Source: Diploptera punctata
Taxonomy: Eukaryota > Arthropoda > Insecta > Blattodea > Blaberidae
DNA length: 64,000 bases
Assembly: GCA_030220185.1 (NCBI GenBank)
Contig: JASPKZ010004568.1
Span: 869,501-933,500 of the forward strand
Direction: 5' to 3'
A program made the position numbers and the translations under genes. The notes under the pieces were generated by a model, which saw only the letters and a program-made list of their open reading frames with translations, was not told the origin of the DNA and made no database searches. Of the stretch, positions 55,310-64,000 are shown one piece after another (within the stretch, counting starts at the first letter, position 1; each line of letters begins with the position of its first letter).

Positions 55310-56085
55310 ACATATTTTTGAGGACACACTATTAAGCAAGACTAAGAAATTGGGACTGGAAGTAAATATCAATAAAACTAAATATATGGTCACACATAGA
55401 TGTACATTATATAATGGAAATGGACAGCTAATGACAAATGAGGGAAATTTTGAAGAAGTGGCTGAATTCAAATACCTAGGAACAATAATCACAAACAGGA
55501 ATGAGATGACAAATAAATTAAACATAGGCTGAATTCTGGAAATGCGTGCTATTATGTATTACAGGGACTCTTGATGTCCCAACTCCTTTAAAAAAACGTT
55601 AAACTGAAAATATATAAAACTATTATTCTACCAGTTATATTATATGGGTGCGTAACATGGACTCTTAGGCCTACTTTAAGGAAGGAAAGGAGATTACGAG
55701 TATTTGAGAATAAAGTCCTTAGGAAAATTTTAGGACCAAATATAGATGAATAGACAGGTGAATGGAGAAGACTACTTAATAGTGAACTACATGGTCTTTA
55801 TAGGAAGCCAGATATAATAAGAACAGTTAAGTCTCGTAGACTGCGATGGGCAGAACATGTGGCACGAATGGGGAATGAAAGACGTGCATGGAAGCTTATT
55901 GTAGGAAAGCCAGATGGAAAACGCCCAGTTGGTAGACCAAGAATGAGGGGGAGAATAACATTCACTATGATTTGAGGGAAGTAGATTATACAGGGAATGA
56001 TTGGAAAGCATTAGCTCAGGATAGGGATGTATGGAGAGGTTATGTCCGCGCGGCCACGAATCTATGGGTTCGATAGTGCCAGTGA
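55310..56085 (+). mobile_element. LINE-A 3' fragment, the best preserved copy here
   Basis: It encodes LGLEVNINKTKYMVTHR (about 55352), EEVAEFKYLGTIITNRNEM (about 55460), then, through frameshifts, LHGLYRKPDIIRTVKSRRLR, MGNERRAWKLIVGKPDGKRP and REVDYTGNDWKALAQDRDVW. It ends at TATGGGTTCGATAGTGCC and GAGTTGGTTAGTTAG. There are about five frame breaks. It shows the longest upstream extent of LINE-A in the window. Confidence 0.88.
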
Positions 56086-56319
56086 GTTGGTTAGTTAGAT
56101 ATATTTTTGAGGAAACCCCAGAATCATGGATATCTTAGAATTCTCATTATTTTTTTTAAATTTGCAGTGAAACCTTCATTATTCGTTTGTGTTGGGAGAC
56201 CTGAAATAAATTAAGTGTATGGGAAAATGAAGAATGAGAATGCATTTAAAAATAACATATTGGCCTATATTCATTATTACGAATTTTTCTGCAACGCAAT
56301 AGTTTTCCTACAACTCATT

Positions 56320-56555
56320 GTAAATTTACTCCTCCATACATCCCTATTCTCTGCATCACTCTCTGTTAATCCTCTCGACTCCATACTCCTATGCACTCCT
56401 TGAGCCCACTGTTATTTTGGTCTCCCCTTTCTTCTGTCGCACTCCGCTTCAAAATTTAATATCATCTTAAGTATCCTGTCATCTGACATCCTCTTTACGT
56501 GACCAAACCATTTCAATCTTCTTTTTTTCAACAACTTGTAGAACATCTTTTTGTA
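56320..56555 (-). mobile_element. LINE C-terminal fragment
   Basis: On the minus strand it reads RLKWFGHVKRMSDDRILKMI and RRKGRPK, with one stop. It is a further RTE-like variant and abuts the LINE-B 3' end at about 56560. Confidence 0.7.
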
Positions 56556-56559
56556 CATA

Positions 56560-57420
56560 TACTATTTAAAATTCTTCTTCTACTACAAGGTTTAGGCTAT
56601 GCAGCCTGTTCCGGCGAAGTTAAAAGTGGAGTCCATCTTCTGCGTGGTCGGCCAACATCTCTTGTTCCTCTGGGATTATACAGGAAGGTTCTTTTTGGTA
56701 TTCTTTCGTTGTTCATTCTCATTAAGTGTTCTGTCCATTTCTTGTTATTTTCGCTGATTTCATCTTCAATTTTATATATATTTAATTCTTCTCGTATAGT
56801 TTCATTCCTTATTCTATCCGCTCTTGTGCATCCTTTCACATAACGTAAAAACAGCATTTCCGCAGTCTGTATCCTGCTTTTATCCCTTGATTTCATTATC
56901 CAGTTTTCACTTCCATACAACAACAAAGGAACAGCCATTGTTTTATATAATTTAAGTTTCGTATCTTTCCTTGTTTTCCGACCTAAGGTTCTTTTTATGG
57001 TTCCACAAATAGCCTGAAATTTATTTACTTTATTTTCTATATCTTTATTTTCTCTATAAGTTATATCACAACCTAAATATTGGAAATGTGATACTTGTTC
57101 TATTATTTTATTATCCAGTACAATTTTTGATCTGATTCTATATTTACCAATACATGTCATTATTTTCGAGTTATTTATTGATATTTTACAATTATATCTA
57201 TTGGCTATTACTTTAAATTTATATGCTAACATTTGGAGCTCATTTTCAGATTCTGCTAAAATTACAACATCGTCAGCGAATAATAAAGCATTTATTTTAT
57301 CTTTATTATCAATTAATATTCCTTCATTAGTTAAAACCTTCTTTCATTCTTTTAGGATATCGTCCATATAAATATTAAATAATATAAATATTAAATAAAA
57401 AATTCCGGGGGAATTTTATT
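56560..57420 (-). mobile_element. LINE-B 3' fragment, open over 211 codons
   Basis: The minus-strand frame 57232-56597 encodes KFKVIANRYNCKISINNSKI, FQYLGCDITYRENKDIENKV, AICGTIKRTLGRK, VPLLLYGSENWIMKSRDKSR, RYVKGCTRADRIRNETIREE and RGTRDVGRPRRRWTPLL. Upstream, LLFADDVVILAESENELQ continues it at about 57290-57235. The 3' end has GCATAGCCTAAACC and a (GAA)n tail at 56572-56583. This is one of the youngest-looking LINE-B copies, because its frame is uninterrupted for 636 bases. Confidence 0.9.
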
Positions 57421-58035
57421 AGTATTGAATTAATATTTAATTATCTGGCATTACTGTTTCTTATTTTAAATTCTTCAACTCTGTTTCAGCCTATCGTGGC
57501 TCATCGGTCGAGACCGATGGAGCTGGACGATCAGGACTAGGCGGTCAGTCGCCAATTGTACGAGCGACTATTGCATCGGCCAGGAGGTTTAGAATGCCAC
57601 ATGGAGGAGTAGTCGCAAGTAGAGGCCAACTTCACCGGTTTGGTAAATGCAATATTTCTGTAAATATAAAAAAACACAAACATACAATATGCTACAAGTC
57701 ACAAGTTCAGGGGCTCAAATCCTGGCTTAAACATTCTGGCATTCGGGTTGATTCACCCTCTAATAGAAATGAGTACCAGATATTTGTTCTGGGGGCAAAG
57801 TGCTGGCATCTTGTGGCAATTGCCATAACCCCCTATTAATCCAAATGCCTAAGGGATCGCTTTATTACTACTGTACTCCGAGTAAAAGAAAGTGCCTGCA
57901 TGGGGAATGAGTGGTGTTGAGTTTACATGCAGGTGGATTCATTGAATACCGTTGGTGACGATGATGTAGTACCGTAACAAATTAGATTGGTTGGGACAGA
58001 TTCCTGCTATTGAGTGAAGTTTATTGTTTTTTTGT
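57421..58035. other. Possible tRNA-like repeat remnants, otherwise unassigned
   Basis: GGGGCTCAAATCCTGGCTTAAAC at about 57710, read in two parts, is B-box-like, and GTTTAGAATGCCACATGG precedes it. GATTCACCCTCTAATAGAAAT and TGTGGCAATTGCCATAACCC suggest a dispersed repeat, but I have no second copy in this window to confirm it. Confidence 0.3.
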
Positions 58036-58039
58036 TAAT

Positions 58040-58395
58040 GTTTGTATCGTCATTTGAATGGTGTAATGGACAGCACACTAGTATGTAAAACTAGGGGTCC
58101 AGGGTTCAAATCCTGATTCAAACATTAATTTTTCTTTCTTTAATTAGATTCTATTCAGGATTGGAAAATGTTAATTCAAATTGAGAACATGGAAAATATG
58201 AATCTTTACCGCTAAAAAGTAATCAAAATACTTCTGAATAGAAGATGGTACCGACAGCTATTAGCTCTTGGACGAACGAGAATTGTATAAGTTGAAAGAA
58301 ATGTTAATGTTTGTATCATCGTTTGAATGGTATAATGGACAGCACACTAGTACATAGAACTAGGGGTTCAACCATTAATGTTTCTTTCTTAAAAA
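58040..58395 (+). repeat. Two tandem tRNA-like units, spacing about 266 bp
   Basis: GTTTGAATGG(T)GTAATGGACAGC with CACACTAGT occurs at about 58054 and 58320. In unit 1 a cloverleaf can be drawn: acceptor (A/G)TTTGAA with TTCAAAC, D stem GTGT/GCAC, anticodon stem CTAGT/ACTAG with loop ATGTAAA, and T loop GTTCAAAT. Unit 2 lacks most of its T arm. Each is followed by ATTAATNTTTCTTTCTT. Confidence 0.7.
58054..58125 (+). tRNA. tRNA-like gene, loop would give GTA anticodon
   Basis: All four arms are present, with one mismatch in the T stem and one at the acceptor end. The loop ATGTAAA places GTA at 34-36, which would be Tyr, but the body does not resemble tRNA-Tyr. A T-rich segment follows. I treat it as a tRNA-like repeat, not a proven gene. 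Confidence 0.45.
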
Positions 58396-59022
58396 ATATT
58401 TATTTTGTTACACTCATGATTAGGGCAAGGCAATTAATGATTTTGCATCTTTTTCTTATAAAAGATTGCTTGCATATATGAAAATGTACGGCATTAAAAA
58501 ACGGATTAAATAAAAGCAATTCGTTAGGGCATTTTCATAACTTTTCCAGGAATATGTCATTTTTTGGCAATTTCTAGGTCATTTTGAGCATTTTTTTTAC
58601 TCTTTTCCGGAAGACTGTGACATTATTTGTATTTGATTTAAGATTTGTATTGTAATTCAGTATTTTTCCTTGTCAATACAATTTATTGGAATTAAGTAGT
58701 TGTTTTGCTAACTACTACCCCTATTTTTCAAGGTATGTGCATAATAAACTTGCCCACTTCTAGGAATTGTATTCAATTTCTTTGAGCTTATGCTAGCTTC
58801 AACCCTTATTCTGATTGTTAACTGCAATTCAAAATTGCTGTAAATGTGCACTGTGCAATTGGAATGGATTATCTGCAATAAAAGGTACTGTAATATGTAT
58901 TTTTTTAAATACTTTCTTTTAATATTTTGATATTAAGTTAAATTTTATTTAATTCAGTAATCAAGTGAGTACTTAATCTAATAAATAGTATTTTTATTGG
59001 TAATTCTTAACTTTTTATTCAT
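58396..59022. other. AT-rich interval, no gene recognised
   Basis: No coding or repeat signature was identified. Confidence 0.4.
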
Positions 59023-59345
59023 TTTTACACGCTTTATATTAGCTTGACCTGTATCTATCTATCTATCTATGTAACGGAATCTTTCAACGCGATTTTCACC
59101 CACTTAAAATCATTGGATCGACTTGAAACTTTGTATACTTGTAAAACACCCGTGACAATACAATAATTTCATACTTTGTTTCTAAAATCATGGCCAGAAT
59201 CATCAGAAAATCAAAAAAAGTGTCTTTGTATCCATGTAACGGATTTTTTTAACACGATTTTCACCCACTTAGAAACATTGCATCGACTTGAAACTTTGCA
59301 TACGTGTAAAGGACCCGTGACAATACAATAATGTCATATTTATTT
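59023..59345 (+). mobile_element. Composite repeat copy 3, left part only
   Basis: The left end TTTTACACGCTTTATATTAGC, split in reading, is followed by four TATC units and 1.7 minisatellite units (59069 and 59234). It breaks off at 59345 without the tRNA-like segment or the foldback. Confidence 0.85.
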
Positions 59346-59459
59346 TATTTTATTAGTCATTGTTTTGCATTTTTAGGTCATAAATGCATTTTTTATTTTT
59401 CATTTTTTACCAATTTATAGATCATTAAATGCCTTGCCCTACTCATCATCATGCACTTG

Positions 59460-59690
59460 TTGCTATGAAATCTCAACATATTTTAAGTTGATATTGCAAT
59501 GATAATTTACTGTGAGATGGGTCCACTCTTTGAACATGTTGTAACCAATTGCTTTGATAATTCTGAATTGCATTAACTCTATCATCAACTTTTAATTTAT
59601 TGCGTATATCTGTGTCTCTTTGATTGTCCGTTTTTGTCATACCTAGGAGTGGATGTAAAAATCTCATCTGTGTTGCTTACAATTTTGATT
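59460..59690 (-). mobile_element. LINE-B-like C-terminal fragment
   Basis: The minus-strand frame MRFLHPLLGMTKTDNQRD, DIRNKLKVDDRVNAIQ and NYQSNWLQHVQRV aligns with the MKFLRSVKGCT...W.QHI.R. region of LINE-B-type proteins. About 65 codons remain. Confidence 0.75.
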
Positions 59691-59696
59691 TGATTT

Positions 59697-60120
59697 TAGA
59701 ATACTTACTTACTCACTGGCACTATTGAACCCGTAGGTTCATGGCCGCGCGGACATAAGCTCTCCATACATCCCTATCCTGAGCTAATGTTTTCCAATCA
59801 TTCCCTCTATAATCTACTTCCCTCAAATCATAGTTAATGTTGTTCTCCCACCTCATTCTTGGTCTACCAACTGGGCGTTTTTCCTCTGGCTTTACTACAA
59901 GAAGCTTCCATGCACGTCTGTCATTCCCCATACGTGCAACATGTCCTGCCAATCGCAGTCTACGAGACTTAACTGTTCTTATTATATCTGGCTTCCTATA
60001 AAGACCATGTAGATCATTGTTATGTAGTCTTCTCCATTCACCTGTCTGTTCATCTCCCTTTGGTCCAAAAATTTTCCTAAGAACTTTATTCTCAAATACT
60101 CGTAATCTCTAGAATTCTGT
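59697..60120 (-). mobile_element. LINE-A 3' fragment, well preserved
   Basis: On the minus strand, 59952-59722 is open and encodes HVARMGNDRRAWKLLVVKP, EEKRPVGRPRMRWENNIN and REVDYRGNDWKTLAQDRDVW, ending AAMNLRVQ. The upstream codons for RKPDIIRTVKSRRLRL and the FGPKG-like segment are also readable. The 3' terminus AACCTACGGGTTCAATAGTG is intact. Confidence 0.9.
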
Positions 60121-60539
60121 ATCTAATTTCTGCTGCTGTATTTCAGTCCTGATTTTGCAGTTACATCATGTAATCACAATTTGGTTGCGGTTGACATTTG
60201 TATAGTCCAGGGAAAAAAACCTGATAAGTCACAATTCTCATTTTTTTTCAGGAAACAAAATTTAAAGTTTCAAGACTTGTGGTATTTAATTTTCTCAAGT
60301 TATTTTTTTTTTATTTTTGTTTAGGATTTTTATGCATACACCAGAGATACATTAGTACTGAAATTATATACATCTGATTAAGGCGTGTAACAATATGCTG
60401 CATTTTCTGTCACGAATGCAATTTGTACAGAGTAGAAATATGACAAGTCCATAACATATTTCAAGTTGCTGCAGGTTTCAAACACTTGTCACTTATTTAA
60501 ATTCTCATTACAGTTGGTTCAGGTTTATATGGATCGCAC

Positions 60540-60585
60540 TGTATGCCATTATAACACTATCGAACCCTTAGGTTCATGGCCGCGG
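60540..60585 (-). mobile_element. LINE-A 3' terminus, left of the SINE-B insertion
   Basis: CACTATCGAACCCTTAGGTTC and ATGGCCGCG are the inverse of the LINE-A 3' end. The continuation GGACATAAGCTCTCC is found at 60989, on the other side of SINE-B. Confidence 0.7.
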
Positions 60586-60985
60586 TGAACTAGTGGTTAT
60601 GCTCCTTGCCTCTGGTCCCGAGGGTCGCGGGTTCAAACCCGGCTGGGGTCGAAGGATTTTTTAGGACGGAAAATCCAAAGAGCAAGTCCTCCGGGAGGGA
60701 CTTTAAGCCGTAGGTCCCGAGTCTGAAGATTTTCAGGCTCGTAAAAAATCCTTAAGCCTGAATGAAAAGGCCTCTAAGCAAAATTTACCGAATTTTCCCG
60801 TCCTAGTACTACCTTGGTTTCCTAGATGTCAGTATGAGGCGCAACGCTGACCACGTACCACTCAAAATGACATCTATAGGAAAACAAGTGTAACTAAATT
60901 AGTATGGTTCAAATTCTTCCCTGTAGGGGAAGAGCGCCTAAATCTCTGTAAAGGGAAAACATGGGCTTACAGCTAACTACAACAA
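60586..60985 (+). mobile_element. SINE-B copy 2, inserted in a LINE-A end
   Basis: The head AACTAGTGGTTATGCTCC and the B box GGGTTCAAACCCGGCTGG are canonical. The body shares CTGAAGATTTTCAGG, AAGCCTGAATGAAAAGG and CTCTAAGCAAAATTTACCG with copy 1 at 20316. The 3' end is A-rich (ACAACAAAAGG). I see no exact target duplication. Confidence 0.82.
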
Positions 60986-61240
60986 AAGGACATAAGCTCT
61001 CCAAAAACACCATTCCTAAGCTTATGTTTCCCAATCATCCCCTGTATAATCTACCACCCTCAAATCATGGTTAATATTATTCTCTCACCTCATTCTCTGC
61101 CTACATACTGTGCACTTTCCCTCTGGTTTTCGTACAAGGAGTTTCCAAAACCCACTTTCATTCCCCATTCGTGCCATATACCCTGCCCGTAGCAATCTAC
61201 GAAATTTAACAGTTCTTATTATATCTGGTTTCCCCACTTT
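60986..61240 (-). mobile_element. LINE-A C-terminal fragment, right of the SINE-B insertion
   Basis: GACATAAGCTCTCCAAAAAC through CATTCTCTGCCTACATACTG and the inverse of ARMGNESGFWKLLVRKPEG is a degraded LINE-A C-terminus. It ends in TTTTTGTCTAATGTCACCAGG, which is outside the LINE. Confidence 0.78.
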
Positions 61241-61689
61241 TTTGTCTAATGTCACCAGGTTGTTTTTTAGGACACGTCTGGCTTTCTTTCCTGGCATTGG
61301 CGGAATTGTAATCCATTTCTGATGTTGGGGCACCTGGAAGACGGAAATACGTTAGCCCGGTGATATACGATGGGTGACAAATGATAATGAAGCGCCAAGA
61401 GAGTTCTTAACCTACATTCCAGACCGTGGGCAACCACAGGAAAAATTCCCTTTAAAGAAAAATTAGATTCCCTGAACTTGTTAGAATATTCCCCTGTTTT
61501 GCATGGACTTGTAAATTTTTCCCCTGTACACGTTTTAAATATATTGAAATATCTCTGGACTTGTCATATTGTTTCCCAGATCTGTGAAACCATCTAAAAC
61601 TACACTCGCTGAGCTATTAAATTATTAAAAAATCAGAAAATCTGTAATTTTGGACTTACCAGGTTTTTCCCCTGGACTCTTCATTTGTT

Positions 61690-61835
61690 TACCAAAATGT
61701 CTTCTTATGACTCCATTTATTGCATTGTATTTCTGTAACTTTATCTCTGTGTCAGATGTCAGGTGACCGAATTAATTAAATTCACAAACTTGTTCTATGA
61801 TTTTTCCATCTAATTTTATTTAAACTGTTCATAAG
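61690..61835 (-). mobile_element. LINE internal fragment
   Basis: The minus strand reads LDGKIIEQVCEFN, FGHLTSDTEIKLQKYNAING and VIRRHFGKQM, a LINE RT C-terminal stretch related to LINE-B. It adjoins the TIR element. Confidence 0.65.
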
Positions 61836-62429
61836 TTACACATTGTATTAAATGCTAGGAAATACTCTGCAACATGTAATGCAAAAATGTTTCAAACTTC
61901 GAATCATACACCATGCGCATGCGCCAACACACGCGAACCGGTTTACACTATGGAATCACGGGATGCTGCCAACATGTGCGCGATATTTAACGCACCTAAT
62001 GAAATTTAAGTACTCTAACCTGTGAAAGACCAGCCTGAAAGCTAACCTAACGTAATTTAAACACTCTAACCTGTGAAGGAATGCAACGGCGAAAAATAAA
62101 TAGTAAGTTCTGAAATTCTGAAGTGTGTTTCACGGTTTGGGAAAAAGATCCACATTCAGAAAAACAGAGGAAAACTTATGAACTTTGAAATTCCCGCAAA
62201 TTTTGACCTGATCCAGAGGTTCATCGGTCCACCAACAGAGGGAAGAAGAGTTTCTTCCGATCGACATAAGATCAGTCGCCAAAGACGTACTGAAGATGAG
62301 ACCGTTATGGTCTCGAAATCGCGATCAACTTAGTAGATTTATATGAGGAGAGGTAAAAAACATTTAATTTCACTATAAATTAAACCTCATAGTGATTAAT
62401 TCCTATAAAATTAAACTATTATATGGATT
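61836..62429. other. No gene recognised
   Basis: A direct repeat of ACTCTAACCTGTGAA occurs at about 62012 and 62062. No other structure was identified. Confidence 0.4.
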
Positions 62430-62775
62430 GGAACATTAGATCTTAACGAAAACCAGAAATGAACAATAGAATCTTCAGAAGTGAGGTTTCTGAAGGGTTT
62501 GGCTGGCTATACAATAGCAGATTGGAAACAAAATGAAGACATACGAACATAACTAATTATATTCAAGCTATTAGATAGGATTGCGTAGACGAATGGATGG
62601 ACCACATCAATAGAATGAATGCCAACAGAATCCCGAAACACTACATTACACTACTGATCACCAGGACAAAGAAATGTAAAGAAGACCCAGCAAAAGAAGG
62701 AGAGACCAATTCTAACATGAGATTGGAAGAGACCTTAAGGTCTAAATCCTTGATGCATCGCATCTAAATTTTACT
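62430..62775 (+). mobile_element. LINE-B-like C-terminal fragment
   Basis: Frames give SEVRFLKGLAGYTIADWKQN, DEWMDHINRMNANRIPKHYI and a 3' end GAGACCTTAAGGTCTAAATCC. It is frameshifted, with the coding region spread over two frames. Confidence 0.7.
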
Positions 62776-62839
62776 TTGATATAGCAGCTGCCAGAGCCTT
62801 CAATTACATTATGAAACAACCCAATAATTATTCACTATT

Positions 62840-63300
62840 TTTTTTATTTAGGAATATTCCTCAATACAGTGTTTCTCCTTCAACCCAAAGTGATTTGTCA
62901 CCACAGGTTCCTGTCTAAAGCATCTTCTTCCCTCAAATCTCTAGCTTCCATACTTCTCCTCACTCCATCTATCCATCGTTCTCTAGGTCTCCCTCTTCCA
63001 CTTGTTCCATTGGCTTCCCAATCAAGGAATTTTTATTCACTAATTAATTTTTGTTGGCGTTCACAGAACCGCATAAAACAAGCCTCCCGGATATACCTTG
63101 CACTTTTCGTTTGTCTACAGACAATAATTTATTTTTGATATTTTTAGGAAGGAGTATTTTGAGGCTAAAAGAATCATATTTTACACTTCGCCTCATATTT
63201 TGAATAATTACCAGAAACATTTTCAAAGTCATGATCTCTACATTTTCAACTGGCATTTCCCTCAACTATTGTAATACAATTTTCTCTTTACCATTGATTA
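62840..63300 (-). mobile_element. LINE C-terminal fragment
   Basis: On the minus strand the codons around 62990-62880 give GRGRPRERWIDGVRRSMEAR-like residues and then REEDALDRNLWR, a typical RTE-like tail. Stops and shifts are present. The upstream segment to 63300 also reads as degraded RT C-terminus (MPVENVEIMTLKMF...). Confidence 0.6.
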
Positions 63301-63414
63301 TAATAGTTTAGTTGTGTACATTAATTTACTTATTTCAATCATAGTAACAGCTTTAGCTTCTTAATATTAATTTAATAAATAATGCTTCAGCTTTGTGGAG
63401 TCCCTTCATGCCTT

Positions 63415-64000
63415 CTTAGGGTCGTATCTATGAACGCATTAGAGCGTAAAAGTCGTTCTCTGCTGAGAAAGTTGCATCCAAAGACGTTTTTGCGTACTCA
63501 AAAATCTGTTCATGTTATAATAATTGTTGAAATTCCTAAGCTACCTGGCGAGGTAACTTAACAGAGAAACGAATCGTGAGCAACCCGATGGGAACCGATG
63601 GTAACCGATGTAGTTTGAAACCTTGTCGCGTACCTTGCTGCTTTATCCAAGATGTCGGACCTTGAAGACTTTCGATCATGTTTACGGTAAATACGCGAAG
63701 AAGAGGAATTTGATAGAATCTACCAAAGAATTCAACTGGAAGAACAGGAGAATCGGCGTAATATCGCGCGACGGAGACGTCGTCGTATACGGTATTATTT
63801 GCGGGACGCAAGCGTAAATGCGTTCCTCTAGCAGATGAAAATAACGGAAGTGATTTTATCACTAAGAATTCTGGGCAATTTCTTGCCAATATTACGAGAA
63901 AAACTACTTTCATGCGTGACCAGTCAGCGACTCGCTAATTCGAACTTTGCATGTGCTTACGGGAAACTCAACTCACCAGAGACTAATGTATTTGCATGAG
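63415..64000 (+). mobile_element. TIR element copy 2, runs to the window edge
   Basis: The left end TTAGGGTCGTATC...GCATTAGAGCG and the last bases AATGTATTTGCATGAG correspond to the two ends of the element at 47275-47870. The shared interior includes GGAACCGATGGTAACCGATG and AAGATGTCGGACCTTGAAGA. The reading frame has one extra base near 63673 relative to copy 1. Confidence 0.7.

Larger units (their letters stand above)
60207..61680. mobile_element. TIR element with nested insertions
   Basis: AGTCCAGGGAAAAAAACCTG at 60211 and the inverse of AGTCCAGGGGAAAAACCTGG near 61660-61680 form an imperfect inverted repeat of about 30 bases. The words GACAAGTCC, GGACTTGTAAA, GGACTTGTCAT and GGACTTACC recur as subterminal repeats (60449, 61504, 61558, 61654). 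Inside lie SINE-B (60590) and two parts of a LINE-A 3' end. No transposase remains. Confidence 0.6.

Overview
This window looks like repeat-rich nuclear DNA from an arthropod, most likely an insect with a large genome. The evidence is AT-rich intergenic DNA, abundant microsatellites, tRNA-derived SINEs, many 5'-truncated LINE fragments, Penelope-like elements, and a transposase gene with canonical GT/AG introns. A cockroach-like source is possible from the overall style of the repeats, but that is an impression and not a result. I find no convincing intact host protein gene. Almost everything recognisable is a mobile element, usually decayed.

Layout. 1-2040: a tRNA-Asp-derived SINE and a fragment of an uncharacterised multicopy protein. 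2041-4214: a Jockey-group gag reading frame (ORF1) with no reverse transcriptase behind it. 4951-5640: tandem tRNA-like units. 6640-8290: a CR1/Jockey-group LINE, followed by a 272-bp Penelope-like fragment in a 13-bp target duplication. 9460-10700: LINE remnants. 12063-13560: a composite repeat made of a TATC microsatellite, a 165-bp minisatellite, a tRNA-Tyr-like segment and a foldback. 13919-15590: the broken long copy of the uncharacterised protein. 16735-22880: LINE and SINE fragments. 23506-24066: a TTAA-flanked MITE. 24551-24727: three exact 59-bp repeats. 25620-30960: an LTR-retroelement gag-protease-RT fragment split by a nearly full-length LINE, which is itself split by a second LINE fragment; both inner insertions have 12-bp target duplications. 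31920-34441: eight 293-bp tandem units, each carrying a tRNA-like gene, bracketed by 100-bp direct repeats. 35618-43380: two copies of a hairpin repeat, one split by a head-to-head Penelope-like element. 44072-47145: a nearly complete Sola-like DNA transposon with a three-exon transposase pseudogene. 47275-64000: many LINE 3' fragments, a second Penelope-like element, second and third copies of the composite repeat, a TIR element with nested insertions, and two copies of a TIR element with a short conserved reading frame.

How the parts relate. The autonomous classes visible here (RTE-like LINEs, CR1/Jockey-group LINE, Penelope-like elements, Sola-like transposon, LTR element) are all broken in this window, usually by one or two stops or frameshifts. 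The non-autonomous classes (three SINE families, MITEs, composite repeats) carry clean target duplications in several places, so insertion order can be read. The recurring unusual theme is tRNA-like sequence inside tandemly repeated units of about 265-293 bp, seen in at least three unrelated arrays. The best candidate for something undescribed is the eight-unit array at 31920-34441, with the composite repeats at 12063 and 51315 second.
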